Part shown: positions 47,023-57,724 of the stretch, piece by piece
Layout of the letters: each line of letters begins with the position of its first letter
Position numbering within the stretch: the first letter of the stretch is position 1
Assembly: GCA_003339415.1 (NCBI GenBank)
Contig: PDHQ01000011.1
Coordinates: 186,001-250,000, forward strand
Direction: 5' to 3'
DNA: 64,000 bases
Source: Ophiocordyceps camponoti-saundersi (nom. inval.)
Taxonomy: Eukaryota > Ascomycota > Sordariomycetes > Hypocreales > Ophiocordycipitaceae
Notes under the pieces: generated by a model
Told to the model about the DNA's origin: nothing
Database searches by the model: none
What the model saw: the letters and a program-made list of their open reading frames with translations, nothing else
Position numbers and translations under genes: made by a program

Positions 47023-47371
47023 TGAGGACTTGAGGCTGTAGCACGGTTGGCTGCAGGGATAGTGCGAGGCGCAGATCCCCAACGGCGCAATTGCGCGATT
47101 TAATAGGCAAGTCTAGTGAGGCTAGCGAGGCTGGTCGAGGGTGCTTACGTAAGGAGTCATTGGGTTTCGGCCGAGAGGAAATGGAATGACGGATGACGTC
47201 AACATGGAAGGCCTCGTGGTATGAGTCCTCGTGGCCGTACATACAGACGTAATTGATCCTCTTTTTATTATCCAAAGCCATCATCAATGTGTGGTATCAT
47301 GGTATGTATGTATGATACATACTTGCGGTACATCATCCGGGTATAATACACATAACGCCTTATCCATCCTC
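47023..47371. other. Short intergenic region, no gene seen
   Basis: Upstream of the C2 gene and downstream of the PhoD gene, both on the minus strand. Contains CATA-type microsatellite sequence around 47295-47325. Confidence 0.45.
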
Positions 47372-49661
47372 TCAATCGTCGCCCTCACCACGGAGATACA
47401 TGCGGTCGAAGCCGATGACCTTCCACTCTCCTGTCGACGTATCCAGCGAATAGTTGCTATGCTGCACCGCGCCGTTCCGTAAGGCGCCGGACTCGACCTT
47501 ACCGCCCGCCACGGGACGCTCTATGTGATTATCACCTGCCATGACGGTGAAGTTGGCCAAGGGCAACTCCCATGAGTTGCGCGTCGCCACCGACGGCGTG
47601 CCTTTTTCAAGACTCTGTCAGCGTCTTTCAACATTCTATACCGGGCCCAACTCACCATAGAACTCGGCAGTCGCCTGCGTCGGCGTGACGGTCAGGATGA
47701 AATATCCACGATAATAGCCTTCCTGCCATTGCATCTCGTCGTTTCGCTTTATCATACCCCTCGCTCTCTGCCCTACCCTCGGCTCGATAGGCCCATGATG
47801 CCCCGTCGAGGTGACGGCCGTACCAGCAAACTCGACGCCGATGGCGCCCTTGCCTGTATTGCGATCATAGCCGACTGTGCCGAGCCAGGCAAGATCAGAT
47901 ACCTGATTTGAACGGGTTAGCAGTCGGTCAAGCGGTTCGAACGATCCAGTACCCCTTACCCAGTTCTCATGGCTGTCGCCAGCCAGGAAGATGGTGTTAT
48001 CGATCTTGTTGCCGTACAGATGTTGCAGTGTTCGGTTCCGGTTGGCCACATATCCCTAAATCGTTGCTCCGTATCAGCTACCATCTCCGACCCGAGAAGG
48101 AAAAGGGGCCGACTTGCATTCCAGTCGTCATTGGACAATGCGCCCGACTTGTCGATGACGCGGGAGAAGACGATTTGATTACCGATAATGCGCCAGCGTG
48201 CGCCCCGCGACTGAGACTCGCTCAATGAACGGTAGAACCATCGCTCCTGGCGCGATCCCATCAGTGTTCGACTGGGGTCGTTGCGGATTCGGTCGATGTA
48301 ATGGTCGTTCCAGTCTGTTACCGCACGTCAGCCTCGGAGTCGTCCATGGAGAGCTGCTTTCAAGCACCTACCAAGCGTGGTGATGCTCCGGTCATAATTT
48401 CGCGTGTCGAGAATGACGAGATCCATCAATTTGCCCATTTGGAACGATCGCCAGACGCGGAGTCCGTCATCCGGATCGGCTTGCCTGACGAGAAAGTTGG
48501 CAGCGGTACGTGAAGCTCTCGATCGCCCAGACTCACCTGATCGGCATCCATTCAAAGTACGCCCTTACCGCATTGACCTTGCGGCTGTCCACCGTCACTT
48601 GTCTGCCAGTCTGCAGGAACGAGTCTTCGGTGTTGTTGAGACCGCTGAAGCCGTCACGGTAACCATTGTTGGCGAACTCTTGGGGCCTCATCAGCATCTG
48701 CATGGCTACGACGCGGCCGATGACTTACCGTGATCATCCCACGTCGGTATCCAGGCGAACTTTTCCGAAAGCAGCCTCAGATCCGGATCCGTGCGATACT
48801 GGCCATGACGCGTCCTATAATCGTGCAGGGTGAATAGATAGGACTGAGGTCGGGTTGCTCGGTCGCCGCCGTCGGGATATTCATATATATAGTCGCCCAA
48901 GTGGATGACGAAGTCGTGCTTGTCCTTGCGAGCCGCATTGCCATACGCATTGAAGAAGCCGACCGCTGCACATGCCGTATCTGGTCAGCCAAAGTTCCGA
49001 GTCTGATCGGAAGAAGGAAACAGGCCGTACGATAATTGCTGCAGGAGAAGACGGCGAAGCTGAGCCGCGAAACGTCATCGTCCGGCCCCGGAGCCGTCTT
49101 GGTTCGGCCGACGGTACTGCGCTTGTTGGAATCGCATATCGTGAACTGGTAATGATATTCGGTGAGTGGTTTCAGGCCTCGAGCCTCGACCTTGACGGTA
49201 TAGTCGATATCCGACGTCGTCCACGCCATGCCCTTGGCCGCGACGATACTGATGTTTGCCTCGGGCGTATTCGCCGTTTCAAAAACCTTCCATAGGACGC
49301 ATATGGGGTTCGGGTCCGTCCTGATGAATGCGTCCGTATCATGGCTGTAGAGCTGTTCTGTCCCGCTCACGGGCTTGTCGCTTTTCTCCGACGACCACGA
49401 AGGCGCCACGCGCGTCCAGAGGATGACGCTCTCCGGCCAAGGGTCTCCCGAGGCGACGCCGTGCGTGAAGTGCAGGTCTTTTGGTGATAAAGGCGTGGAT
49501 CGTTTCCACGCCCGGCGCGAGACGGCGTCGACGTCGATGCCTAATACTTCGTGTCGGACTGAAGGGCTGCCGTAGTTGATGTTACCATCGAAGCCGAGGT
49601 TGGCTGTCGCCGTCGCCGTCGTCGCCGCCAGCAGAGTGGCTCCCAGGAGCCGGAGACGCAT
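47372..49661 (-). CDS. Secreted PhoD-type alkaline phosphatase/phosphodiesterase
   Basis: PhoD enzymes release phosphate from mono- and diesters outside the cell. The product is 630 residues with a signal peptide (MRLRLLGATLLAATTATATA). The PhoD N-terminal domain has DLHFTHGVASGDPWPESVILWTRV. The catalytic domain has FAVFSCSNY, FVIHLGDYIYEYP, KFAWIPTWDDHE, LVILDTRNYDRS, WRIIGNQIVFS and NTIFLAGDSHENW, covering metal-binding Asp, Cys, His and Asn positions. Introns are 48966-49030, 48679-48728, 48485-48536, 48315-48371, 48056-48117, 47903-47959 and 47602-47655. The fifth uses a GC donor (GCAAGT), the only phase-consistent solution. Regulation by phosphate starvation is expected for the family but not visible. 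Confidence 0.9.
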
Positions 49662-51513
49662 AGTTGGTGCGCTTCACTTTCACAAGTCGATACGATCGGG
49701 TCGAGCTCTGCTGAATCCTGGTCAGCTCAACTCCTTTCTGTTCGTCACTCTTGCTTTCTGGCACTTGCAAGCATAAGAAACACACCCTCTTCTCCTCAAT
49801 CTTCTTCTTGCTCTCTCACTCTCGGGATTCTCCTTTGTTCCCCCCTCCCCTTAACACGAATGCGGGAATCAGGCGCCACTGGCTTGGCCACGTGGTCCGG
49901 CATACATTGCGATCAAGCTGGATAACTCACGGAATAGTGACAGAGCAGGCGATGGGCAGGATTTCGAGGCGCTCTTGTGCATGAACAAGCGTGTAAGCCA
50001 TGGCGGTACGAGCCGCAGAAAGCCGTCAAGTTCGCAGGAATGGCATCAAGCCTTCTTCAACAGCAATAATATGCTTCTTTCCGATGTCAATCGTTCCCGC
50101 CGTTCCATCGGCAACGACAGAATTGTGCATGCTCCGACGGGAGGACGGGAACTCGGTCTTCAGGCTCAAAGACAATTAGAAGGCCCCAACACACCGATGG
50201 ACAGCCTTCTTCCATTATTTCCCCCCGGCAACCTTAATTACCGTCCGGCCATGCTCCATCTTGCCCACTTCGCGTGGGAGATTCTCACGCCTCCCTTTGA
50301 TCTCGAGGAGCTTATCCCGATTCTGCCTGGACAAAGCGCTTTTTGTGGCCACAGTTTTGTCCCCTTGTTGTCGACTGTCATGCCTAATAGTCTCTCCCGT
50401 CCGGCCCTCTCCGCGGTAACCGACATTTCACACGTGTAGCGGGTAAGAGGCCATGCCATGCCTCCTAGACGGATCAGGCTTCGTGCCCTCACTAGCGCTG
50501 GACAAACATCAAAACCGGACTCGTGGAGAATGGCTTTATGGGGAGAACGGAGCAGAAACTGCGATTTTCTCATTGATCATCAATGACAACTCGCATAGTA
50601 ATGACACGAGGAAGACGGAATAGGGACATGTATCCCGACCTGGTGGTAAGGAGTATAGACACGATTGTCGATTGGTGTCTTGGAGGAGCAGAGTATCCTG
50701 GTTCTCAACATCGACAACATGAGACATGACAAAGGCCAGAGCAGCCAGAGCATCCGACACAGCGGCCCGAGAAAACAAAGAGAAAGCAAGATTCCCGATC
50801 TTTGATCTTTGTCATCCATCGTCATGGCGAGGCCGACCCGAACCTAGTCTTCCGACCGCCGGCATGCTAACACATCTAGGTCCCGTTAAGCTTCATTTCC
50901 CGATCGATCACGTCAACAATAACCCACGGACCGGCGGACGCTACTTTGTAAATCCCTCGTCTTCCGAGTCAAGTCTTCGTTTCGGATCCCACGGCCTCGA
51001 CCTCCGGAGCGGCTCCCGATGTTTGAATCCGCCCGTATTGTAGTTAGCCGCTTTTGCTGTCTATTTTCCCTTCTTATTCCCGTCTTAGTTTGGAAAAAAA
51101 AGAATGGAACAGTAGATTATTGACTGATTGTTGCGGGACCTTTCGAATGACTGTTCATTCCGTCATTGTTCTAGGCCTCTCTTGTCGACTTGACCTGGGG
51201 TAAGTCATCTGCCATCATTCCCCTCTACATACGATCACCAGCAACACTGAAGATCCGTATCACGTTCGCAACCGGTAAGGAAGAAGCCGAGTGACTTGAA
51301 AATTAGCAATTGACGTGGAATCCCGGTCTGGACCATCACAATGAAACCCCATCAGTGAGAATTCATGCAGCCTTCTCCGTGCTAAGCTCCTCCTCACAAG
51401 GTCGAACTGAAGGAGTTCACCTCGAATATGGTCAACTCAGAGGTTCCAAAAGAAGGCTACATCACCAGGTCCGTCGAAGCGACGGTATCTCTCATCCGAT
51501 TGCCTCCCTAGTT
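49662..51513. other. 1.85-kb intergenic region, no gene supported
   Basis: Lies upstream of PhoD and downstream of the capsule-type glycosyltransferase. The longest ORF (49975-50439 plus, 154 codons) lacks a signal peptide, domain or conserved motif and sits in a promoter-like region. ORFs at 50238-50573 minus and 50726-51043 plus are likewise unsupported. Confidence 0.4.
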
Positions 51514-52788
51514 TCACTCCTCGAGAAGAGGTCCCTTTTTAAAGGGCGCAATTTCCTTGAACTCGAGTCGCGAAGGCAGCTCTTTCGGACACCAATGGAC
51601 AGTCCCATAGCGTAGCCAGTGACCGTAGGTACCGGGCACATCGTCAGCGCATTGGTGCTTCCGCCACAGAGACCCCAGCGTGTCGCCCATGACCCTCAGA
51701 ATCAGGCCGTGCGCTAGCTTGAAGCCGAAACTTCTTCGTAGGCACGCTTCGACGATCTGACGTGCCAACTTCTGGTCGTCACTCTCGTGTTGGCCTGCGT
51801 GAGGGAGCGGTAATGACATGAGCTCAAACTGCCTGGGGCCGTCCCACGCTGTCATTTCGTTGATGAGCTGAGAACCGGGCATGTAGTCCATGGCGAAGAC
51901 GTGCTCAGCCACGTACTTGGGCCCGTTCCAACCTTCGCCGTCGTCAACGAGACCCATGACGAGGCTCATGGCCTGGCCTTGAACGATGTAGTCGCCCAAC
52001 ATGCGGCTGATCTCGTCGGGCCCGTACGTCTTTTCCCCCTCAACAAACGACATCCCGCTGGCGTCCATCAGCGGCACACCTTTGAGCAGCGGGCTGGCGT
52101 GTAGTCCATCGGTGTTAGTCCGGTCAGCCCACAAGGCGAGCAGAAGACGGTGACTTCGAGCGAAGAGAGGATTATCCCGGCCAGCAGCGAGAAAGTAGTT
52201 GGTCAGGTTGCGCTCATTCACGCCGCCAGCATTGTATGACAGCACCTCAAAGGGCGAACTTGGGTCGCCGACGGTCTCTCTCCAGATGCGATCCAAGTCG
52301 CCGATCTGCATCAGACCGACATCGGCGTAAACTCCGCCGTAGCGGAGCAGCAACGGCCAACGGACGAGGTCCGAAGTGTGCTGAGCAGCATAGGTACCGT
52401 TGATAGTACCGTCGATGAAGGCCTTTGGGAACGTCTGCGGGTCTTTGACGTCGAGAAATTGTGCCACGTTGAGCGGGGAGCCGGGCTTGCGATCGACAAC
52501 GCGCACCACCCAGCCTTGCCGGGAGAAGCGGCGATGCCAAGCTCGGACTGTCCGCTGGGTGTAAGGGTGCATCTGGGTAAAGCCGTCATGCCAAAAGAAC
52601 CAGATATTTTTCTCATCGCCCACCGGTTTTGGCGTGGTGAGATCGATATCAATATCGGCGTCAGGCCGGAGATCCAGCTGTTCGACGGCGACGGCGCACA
52701 CGCCTTCGGGCAGCGGATATATCATGGTAGCAATCAAGGTAGCGCAGTTGATAGATATCAGGAGGATAAACACCGAGGCATGAACCAC
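51514..52788 (-). CDS. Capsular-polysaccharide-type glycosyltransferase
   Basis: A single-exon 424-residue protein of the capsule-synthesis/GT32-like group found in fungi. An N-terminal hydrophobic segment (ASVFILLISINCATLIATM) acts as signal anchor. The catalytic part has NIWFFWHDGF, AAQHTSDLVRWPLLLRYGGVYADVGLMQIGDLD (with the Asp of the sugar-nucleotide site) and a C-terminal HWLRYGTVHWCPKELPSRLEF. It would transfer sugars in the secretory pathway; substrate unknown. Divergent from the G-patch gene. No clustering with other sugar genes is seen. Confidence 0.83.
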   Translation of the reverse strand: MVHASVFILLISINCATLIATMIYPLPEGVCAVAVEQLDLRPDADIDIDLTTPKPVGDEKNIWFFWHDGFTQMHPYTQRTVRAWHRRFSRQGWVVRVVDRKPGSPLNVAQFLDVKDPQTFPKAFIDGTINGTYAAQHTSDLVRWPLLLRYGGVYADVGLMQIGDLDRIWRETVGDPSSPFEVLSYNAGGVNERNLTNYFLAAGRDNPLFARSHRLLLALWADRTNTDGLHASPLLKGVPLMDASGMSFVEGEKTYGPDEISRMLGDYIVQGQAMSLVMGLVDDGEGWNGPKYVAEHVFAMDYMPGSQLINEMTAWDGPRQFELMSLPLPHAGQHESDDQKLARQIVEACLRRSFGFKLAHGLILRVMGDTLGSLWRKHQCADDVPGTYGHWLRYGTVHWCPKELPSRLEFKEIAPFKKGPLLEE

Positions 52789-53361
52789 TTATATTCGAAG
52801 CGTGAGCCCGCCATGAGTCACCAGTAGCTCGCGTCTGTGCAACGACGGGGTTTGTCCCGAATACAGTCAGACCTGATAGTTGATAGCAAGAGTCATCAAG
52901 CTTGGTCCAATGACTCCTGCCGATTAGCGTCCTCCCGGAGAGTACTAGAGTGAAGCTGGAGTCAGGACGATGAGGGTAGCAATCGCGTCCCATACAGCAC
53001 CAGGTTGCCTTTGAGCTGTGGCATGGACGGACGCTTCCAATGCTGAGGACGGATAGGCCAAAAAGGTTGCAAGTCACGTGAGATATGGACGAAGGAGGCA
53101 GCGTGAGACGTCACCGTCGATTGCATGTGAAGAGCGGATCACGACTATGGCGTGTCTGTTCAGATAGAGTCATATTAGAGTACCCAGGTAGGTGGAACGT
53201 AATGAAGATTGACAGCCCGGCATCACGAATGGCTGGTAAAGCAGGATTCACAGGGTGAGTCAGCAGTAACCGCATGGCATCGTCAAGTTAAACGACCCAC
53301 GAAGCTAAAGCAAACTAAAGGGAACACGACCATTCCTTCAGCCTCTTCCTCGATCGTTGCG
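52789..53361. other. Divergent promoter region, no gene seen
   Basis: 573 bp between the glycosyltransferase and G-patch genes; no supported ORF. Confidence 0.45.
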
Positions 53362-54030
53362 ATGCGGCGCGAGAGATATAGGGAAATTGACGAAGATGAC
53401 GGCGGCGGCGACGAGGACGACAATATCCCCCTTCATCGCAAAAAGCCGTTCGGGGCTGGACTGAAGCGCAAGCGGATCGAGTTTGTGCCGGCAACGAAGA
53501 CGGAGGACGACGCTTCGACGGCGTCACAGGCTACGGCTCCCTCGGCCGCGGACTTGTATGCCAGCGTCGTGCTCAGAAGTCGCGAGCCAGAGCAGCCGTC
53601 GGCGAGCGGCGAAACGTGCGACGTGTGCTCTCTTCCCATCACCACTTCACCTCGACAGCACGCCCTTTCGGCAGCTCACCAGGTCAGCCTGGCGCACTCG
53701 CACCCGCCGTCATCGCTGGACCGGTCGCGCATGGGTCTGCGGACGCTACAATCGCAGGGCTGGGATCCGGATGCGCGACGCGGCCTCGGCCTGAATGGTG
53801 AAGGCGTGCCGTTCCCGCTCAAGGCAGAGGCCAAGCACGACAACAGGGGCATCGGTGCCGCGGCGCAGACCCAGGTTGACAAGTCCCCGAAACCGGCGGC
53901 ACCTGCGACAAAACAGCAGCGAGCGAAGTCGGCGGCGGAGGAACGAAAGAAAGCCACGTGGCTGCAGACAGAGCTATATAGTCGCGTCGACGTCGAGCGA
54001 TACTTGCGTGGTGACGACGGGCGCGTGTAG
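53362..54030 (+). CDS. G-patch domain protein (GPANK1-like without ankyrins)
   Basis: A 222-residue single-exon protein. It begins with an acidic stretch (REIDEDDGGGDEDDN), has a basic KKPFGAGLKRKR segment, and a Cys-rich motif CDVC...H (ETCDVCSLPITTSPRQHALSAAH) that may bind zinc. A G-patch follows (SRMGLRTLQSQGWDPDARRGLGLNGEGVPFPLKA), then KHDNRGIGA and a Lys-rich tail. G-patch proteins usually contact RNA or activate DEAH helicases in the nucleus. Start: the first in-frame ATG is 53362; upstream codons are open but without ATG. Confidence 0.83.
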   Translation: MRRERYREIDEDDGGGDEDDNIPLHRKKPFGAGLKRKRIEFVPATKTEDDASTASQATAPSAADLYASVVLRSREPEQPSASGETCDVCSLPITTSPRQHALSAAHQVSLAHSHPPSSLDRSRMGLRTLQSQGWDPDARRGLGLNGEGVPFPLKAEAKHDNRGIGAAAQTQVDKSPKPAAPATKQQRAKSAAEERKKATWLQTELYSRVDVERYLRGDDGRV

Positions 54031-54422
54031 CGGACGCAAAGTCCACTGACAGAAGCCACTGTGAACGACTCCCCCGTAACAGCCCTGTACGAGAGCCGTG
54101 CCCACCCCTAAATTACCCCACTAATGCGCTAAAACAATGACGCCGTCTCAGACCGGCATCGCCCCGCCGAAGCCAACAACTCCGACTCCCACTGTGACGA
54201 CGCACGACTCGAACACTTGCTCTTCCATCACCACCATCACTGACGTCGCCTTCAGCAAGCCCAGCTTCTCCACGAATAACCTCGCCCCTCCGCACAGCAC
54301 CTTCGTCGCCGAACCGTCTCATCCGCTCTTGGTCGCTCAGTTCTGATCCCGGCCTTCAGCGCCGCCCTTTTCCGCCTGCCGTCACAGCCCGAGGCGGCTG
54401 CCAGCCAGCCTCGTGCCCCATC
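54031..54422. other. Intergenic / 5' leader of SEC1
   Basis: 392 bp. A Thr/Pro-rich 69-codon ORF at 54137-54346 could be an upstream ORF in the SEC1 leader but has no independent support. Confidence 0.4.
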
Positions 54423-56878
54423 ATGGGCCTGTCCGTCATCCAAGAACAAAATCTAGGTCCGTCAAGCGCATATTACCTTGTTTGGTCGCTCCCCTAACTG
54501 ACCTCGAACCACCAGTCATTCTCCAAGAGATCGCCAACATTACCCAGGGCGACGTGCGTCTCCCCGTCCCGCTGCCCTCAGAGCTCAGCTGCTGACCGGC
54601 TCAGTGGAAATGCTTGATTGTCGACAACACCTCGAAGAGAATTATCGATAATGTCGTCAAGGAAGATGACATCCTCAATAATAACATCGCCAGTTTGTGG
54701 CCCGCCCCCCTGGTCCCTCTGCTCAACGCTGACTCCTCGCCCTCCAGCCATCGAGCGCATCGAGGACCGCCGCGAGATGAACCCTGACATGGACGCCGTC
54801 TACTTTCTCTCTCCCGAACCACAAGTCGTCGACTGCCTCCTCGCTGATTTCGAGAGCCGTCGGTATCGTCGCGCCTTTCTCCTCTGGACAAACCTCTTAG
54901 ATCCGAACCTCCGCCGGCGCATAGAAGAGTTTCCCGGCATCAGACAGCTGCGCGCGAGCTCCACTACGCTCTTTGTCGACTTCTATCCTCGCGAATCCCA
55001 CCTCGTCACTTTCAGAGATCCCTGGAGCTTCCCCGTCCTCTTTCATCCTGCCTGTAATCCGATAGTTGCCAAGCACATGCAGGTCCTGGCTCAACGTGTG
55101 AGTCTCGACATGCAACCTCCAGCGTCTCTCGGCCACTGACTGTTGTCGCACAGATTGTGGGCGTCTGCATAACACTGGGAGAGTATCCCAAGGTTCGCTA
55201 CTACCAACCCAGCAACGCTTTTCACGAAGCCAGCGTGCTTTGCTCGCACCTTGCGCGTTTCGTCCAGGACGAGCTCGACGGATACGCACAATGGGACCCC
55301 AACTTCCCGCCCCCTTCGAACAGACCTCAGGGCAACCTCATCATCACAGACCGGTCCATGGACCTCATGGCGCCCCTCATACACGAATTCACCTACCAGG
55401 CCATGGCTCACGATCTGCTGCCCATAAAAGAAGCCGACAAGATAACTTTCCATACCGTCATCAACCAAGGCACTCGCGAAGAGCAGGAGAAAGACGTGGA
55501 GCTATCCGACAAAGACAAGATCTGGGTCGACAACAGACACCGTCACATGAAAGACACCATAGACAAGCTCATGGGCGACTTTCAGAAATTCCTGCAGCAA
55601 AACCCGCACTTCACCGACGAAAATGCCGACACAACCAATATCAGCGCCATCCGCGACATGCTCGCTGGCCTGCCGCAGTTTCAGGAGATGAAGGAGGCCT
55701 ACTCGCTGCACCTGACCATGGCGCAGGAGTGCATGAACATGTTCCAGAACCACAAGCTCCTCGACATTGCGTCCATCGAGCAGACCATGGCTACCGGTCT
55801 AGACGAGGATCTGCGGAAGCCAAGAAACGTGCTCGAGTCAACGGTGCAGCTGTTGGACGACGAAGCCATTAAGCCCATCGATCGCCTGCGGCTGGTCATC
55901 ATTTACGTATTGTATCGCGGAGGTGTCATCATGGAGGACGTTCAGAAACTACTTGCCCACGCAGGCCTTCCCGCCCAGGATGGCGAGGTTGTCACTAACA
56001 TGGAGCTGCTGGGTGGCAAGACTTCTCACGCCTTGAAGGAGACGCGCCCCCCGCCACCACCGCCGCTCTTCCCCCGAGACCCCAAGGCGCCGCCGCCGAG
56101 CGAGGAGTACAGCTTGTCACGGTTCGAACCTGTCCTCAAGTCGATGTTGGATGCAATGTCCAAAGGCACGCTAGACCAGACCACCTTTCCCTACTTGAAG
56201 CCGCCCATGGACCCCAACGAGGACCTGGCGGCGGCCCAAGGCGGCTCTCTCCGCGCCGGACGCCCCAACTGGGCCGCCGCCGGCCGCCGGCCCGCCGAGA
56301 ACCGACCGCGAATCATCGTCTTCATGGCCGGAGGCGCCACGTATAGTGAGAGCCGGGTATGCTACGAGATCGGTCGCGACCGCGGTAGGGACGTGATCCT
56401 CGTCACCTCACACATGTTGACGCCAGGGCTCTTCATCCGCCAAGTAGGCGACCTAAGCCGCGACAGGCGACAGCTCGACCTCCCCATGGATCGGCCCAAG
56501 GCCCGAGCCCCGGCGCACCTGTACGAGCGCTCGGCCCGACAACAACAACAACAGCAGCAACAGCAGCAACAGCCACCGCTGTCGCCCATGTACGGCGCGC
56601 CCATGTCATCCCGACCAGGAGGAGGCCTTCCCGGCCCCGACCCGAGACAAAAGCGCCCCTCCACAGCCGGTCTACCCAGCCGTCCCGTCCCAAGCCAGCA
56701 GCAAGGCGGCCTGCCGCAAGGCTTCTCGCAAGGCCTGTCTTCTACGGCGAAGCCGCCGGTGCCGACGCAGGCCATGGCCAACATCAGCCTTGACCCGGCC
56801 TCGTCCGCGCCCGCGTCCCCAGAAGGCAAGGCGCAGAAGGAGAAGAAGCGGCGGAACTTTCTCGGCATGAAGAAGTAG
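54423..56878 (+). CDS. sec1: Sec1/Munc18-family exocytosis protein
   Basis: Sec1 binds plasma-membrane syntaxin/SNARE complexes and promotes vesicle fusion at growth sites. The protein is 744 residues. Introns are 54457-54515, 54554-54604, 54693-54747 and 55098-55153, giving MGLSVIQEQNLVILQEI at the N-terminus and DNVVKEDDILNNNI across exon 3. Hallmarks: SPEPQVVDCLLADF, DFYPRESHLVTFRDPWSFPVLFHPAC, RPQGNLIITDRSMDLMAPLIHEFTYQAMAHDLL, KDKIWVDNRHRHMKDTI and IIVFMAGGATYSESRVCYEI. The C-terminal 130 or so residues are a disordered extension with a poly-Gln run (about 56540-56570), Pro/Gly-rich stretches and a basic end (KRRNFLGMKK). Housekeeping gene; the extended tail is typical of filamentous fungi rather than yeast. 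Confidence 0.94.
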
Positions 56879-57724
56879 AGCTCTCTTCGTCCGAGACCGT
56901 CTCCGCTGCGGGCCAAGGCCGGGGCCGCCTTGCCGTAGCAGGGCCGAGGTCACACAAGCTTGACGGCGTGACGCATGACGCACCCCTCCCCTTTTCTCCT
57001 GCCGTTGGATACCTTTTTTTTTTCTTCCTTCTCATCTTTCATCTTTCTTTTTTCGTCCCGGGTGTCGAAGGCGGGAAGGGGTACGAGAGGGATGGCGTAA
57101 CGGCGAGCAGTTTCGGTCTCGGCCAGATCAAAGAGCGAAGGGATTCGGTAGGTTGGGAAGAGGGAAGGCTCGTCTTCAGCTCTCTGTATCTAAACATGAC
57201 CTATCTTCTCTCCGAAAAGGGGCTATATGGCATATGGAGCCAAGGAGAGAGCGGGGGAAAGGAAAGAGAAGACGAGCAGAGAGGTATAGAGAAGGACACG
57301 GTCTCGAAAGAGATGGAGGATAATCCCCAGGGCATCCGAAGTCCCTGAAACAGTCAGGGGAACGAAGGCAAAGCAACGTCGACTAAGTGATATGAATTGA
57401 AATGGTTATGAAAGGAAAAATCCCCCCTTCCCACCCTGTTTATATCGAGGCGACTGTAGCGGGCGAATTGATCAACGACCGGAGTCCCACGCACCTACAT
57501 ACTCACACAGTCACGTTATAAAGAGGGGGGGCGGTCGGGTGAAAGACAAGAGCTCTCTAGTCTCTCACGTACCAGCTTTCTCCATCGGGAATTTCCATCT
57601 CGAAACCAGTAGCAGCAAGACTGCTCCATGCTAGAGCCCAAACCATCTTCCTGAGAGAGGGACAGAGGGGGGGGGTTAAGCGACTCCTGTAGAACGTACC
57701 GAGTCGAGCCCTCGACAACCCAGC
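56879..57724. other. Convergent intergenic region, no gene seen
   Basis: 3' flanks of SEC1 (plus) and the eIF4E-motif gene (minus). ORFs here are short and in low-complexity purine- or pyrimidine-rich sequence. Confidence 0.45.

Noticed and set aside
49975..50439. 154-codon plus-strand ORF upstream of the PhoD gene
   Set aside because: No domain, signal peptide or codon-use signal; opens with a weak Met and lies in promoter sequence.
54137..54346. 69-codon Thr/Pro-rich ORF upstream of SEC1
   Set aside because: Possible upstream ORF in the leader but no coding or conservation evidence.
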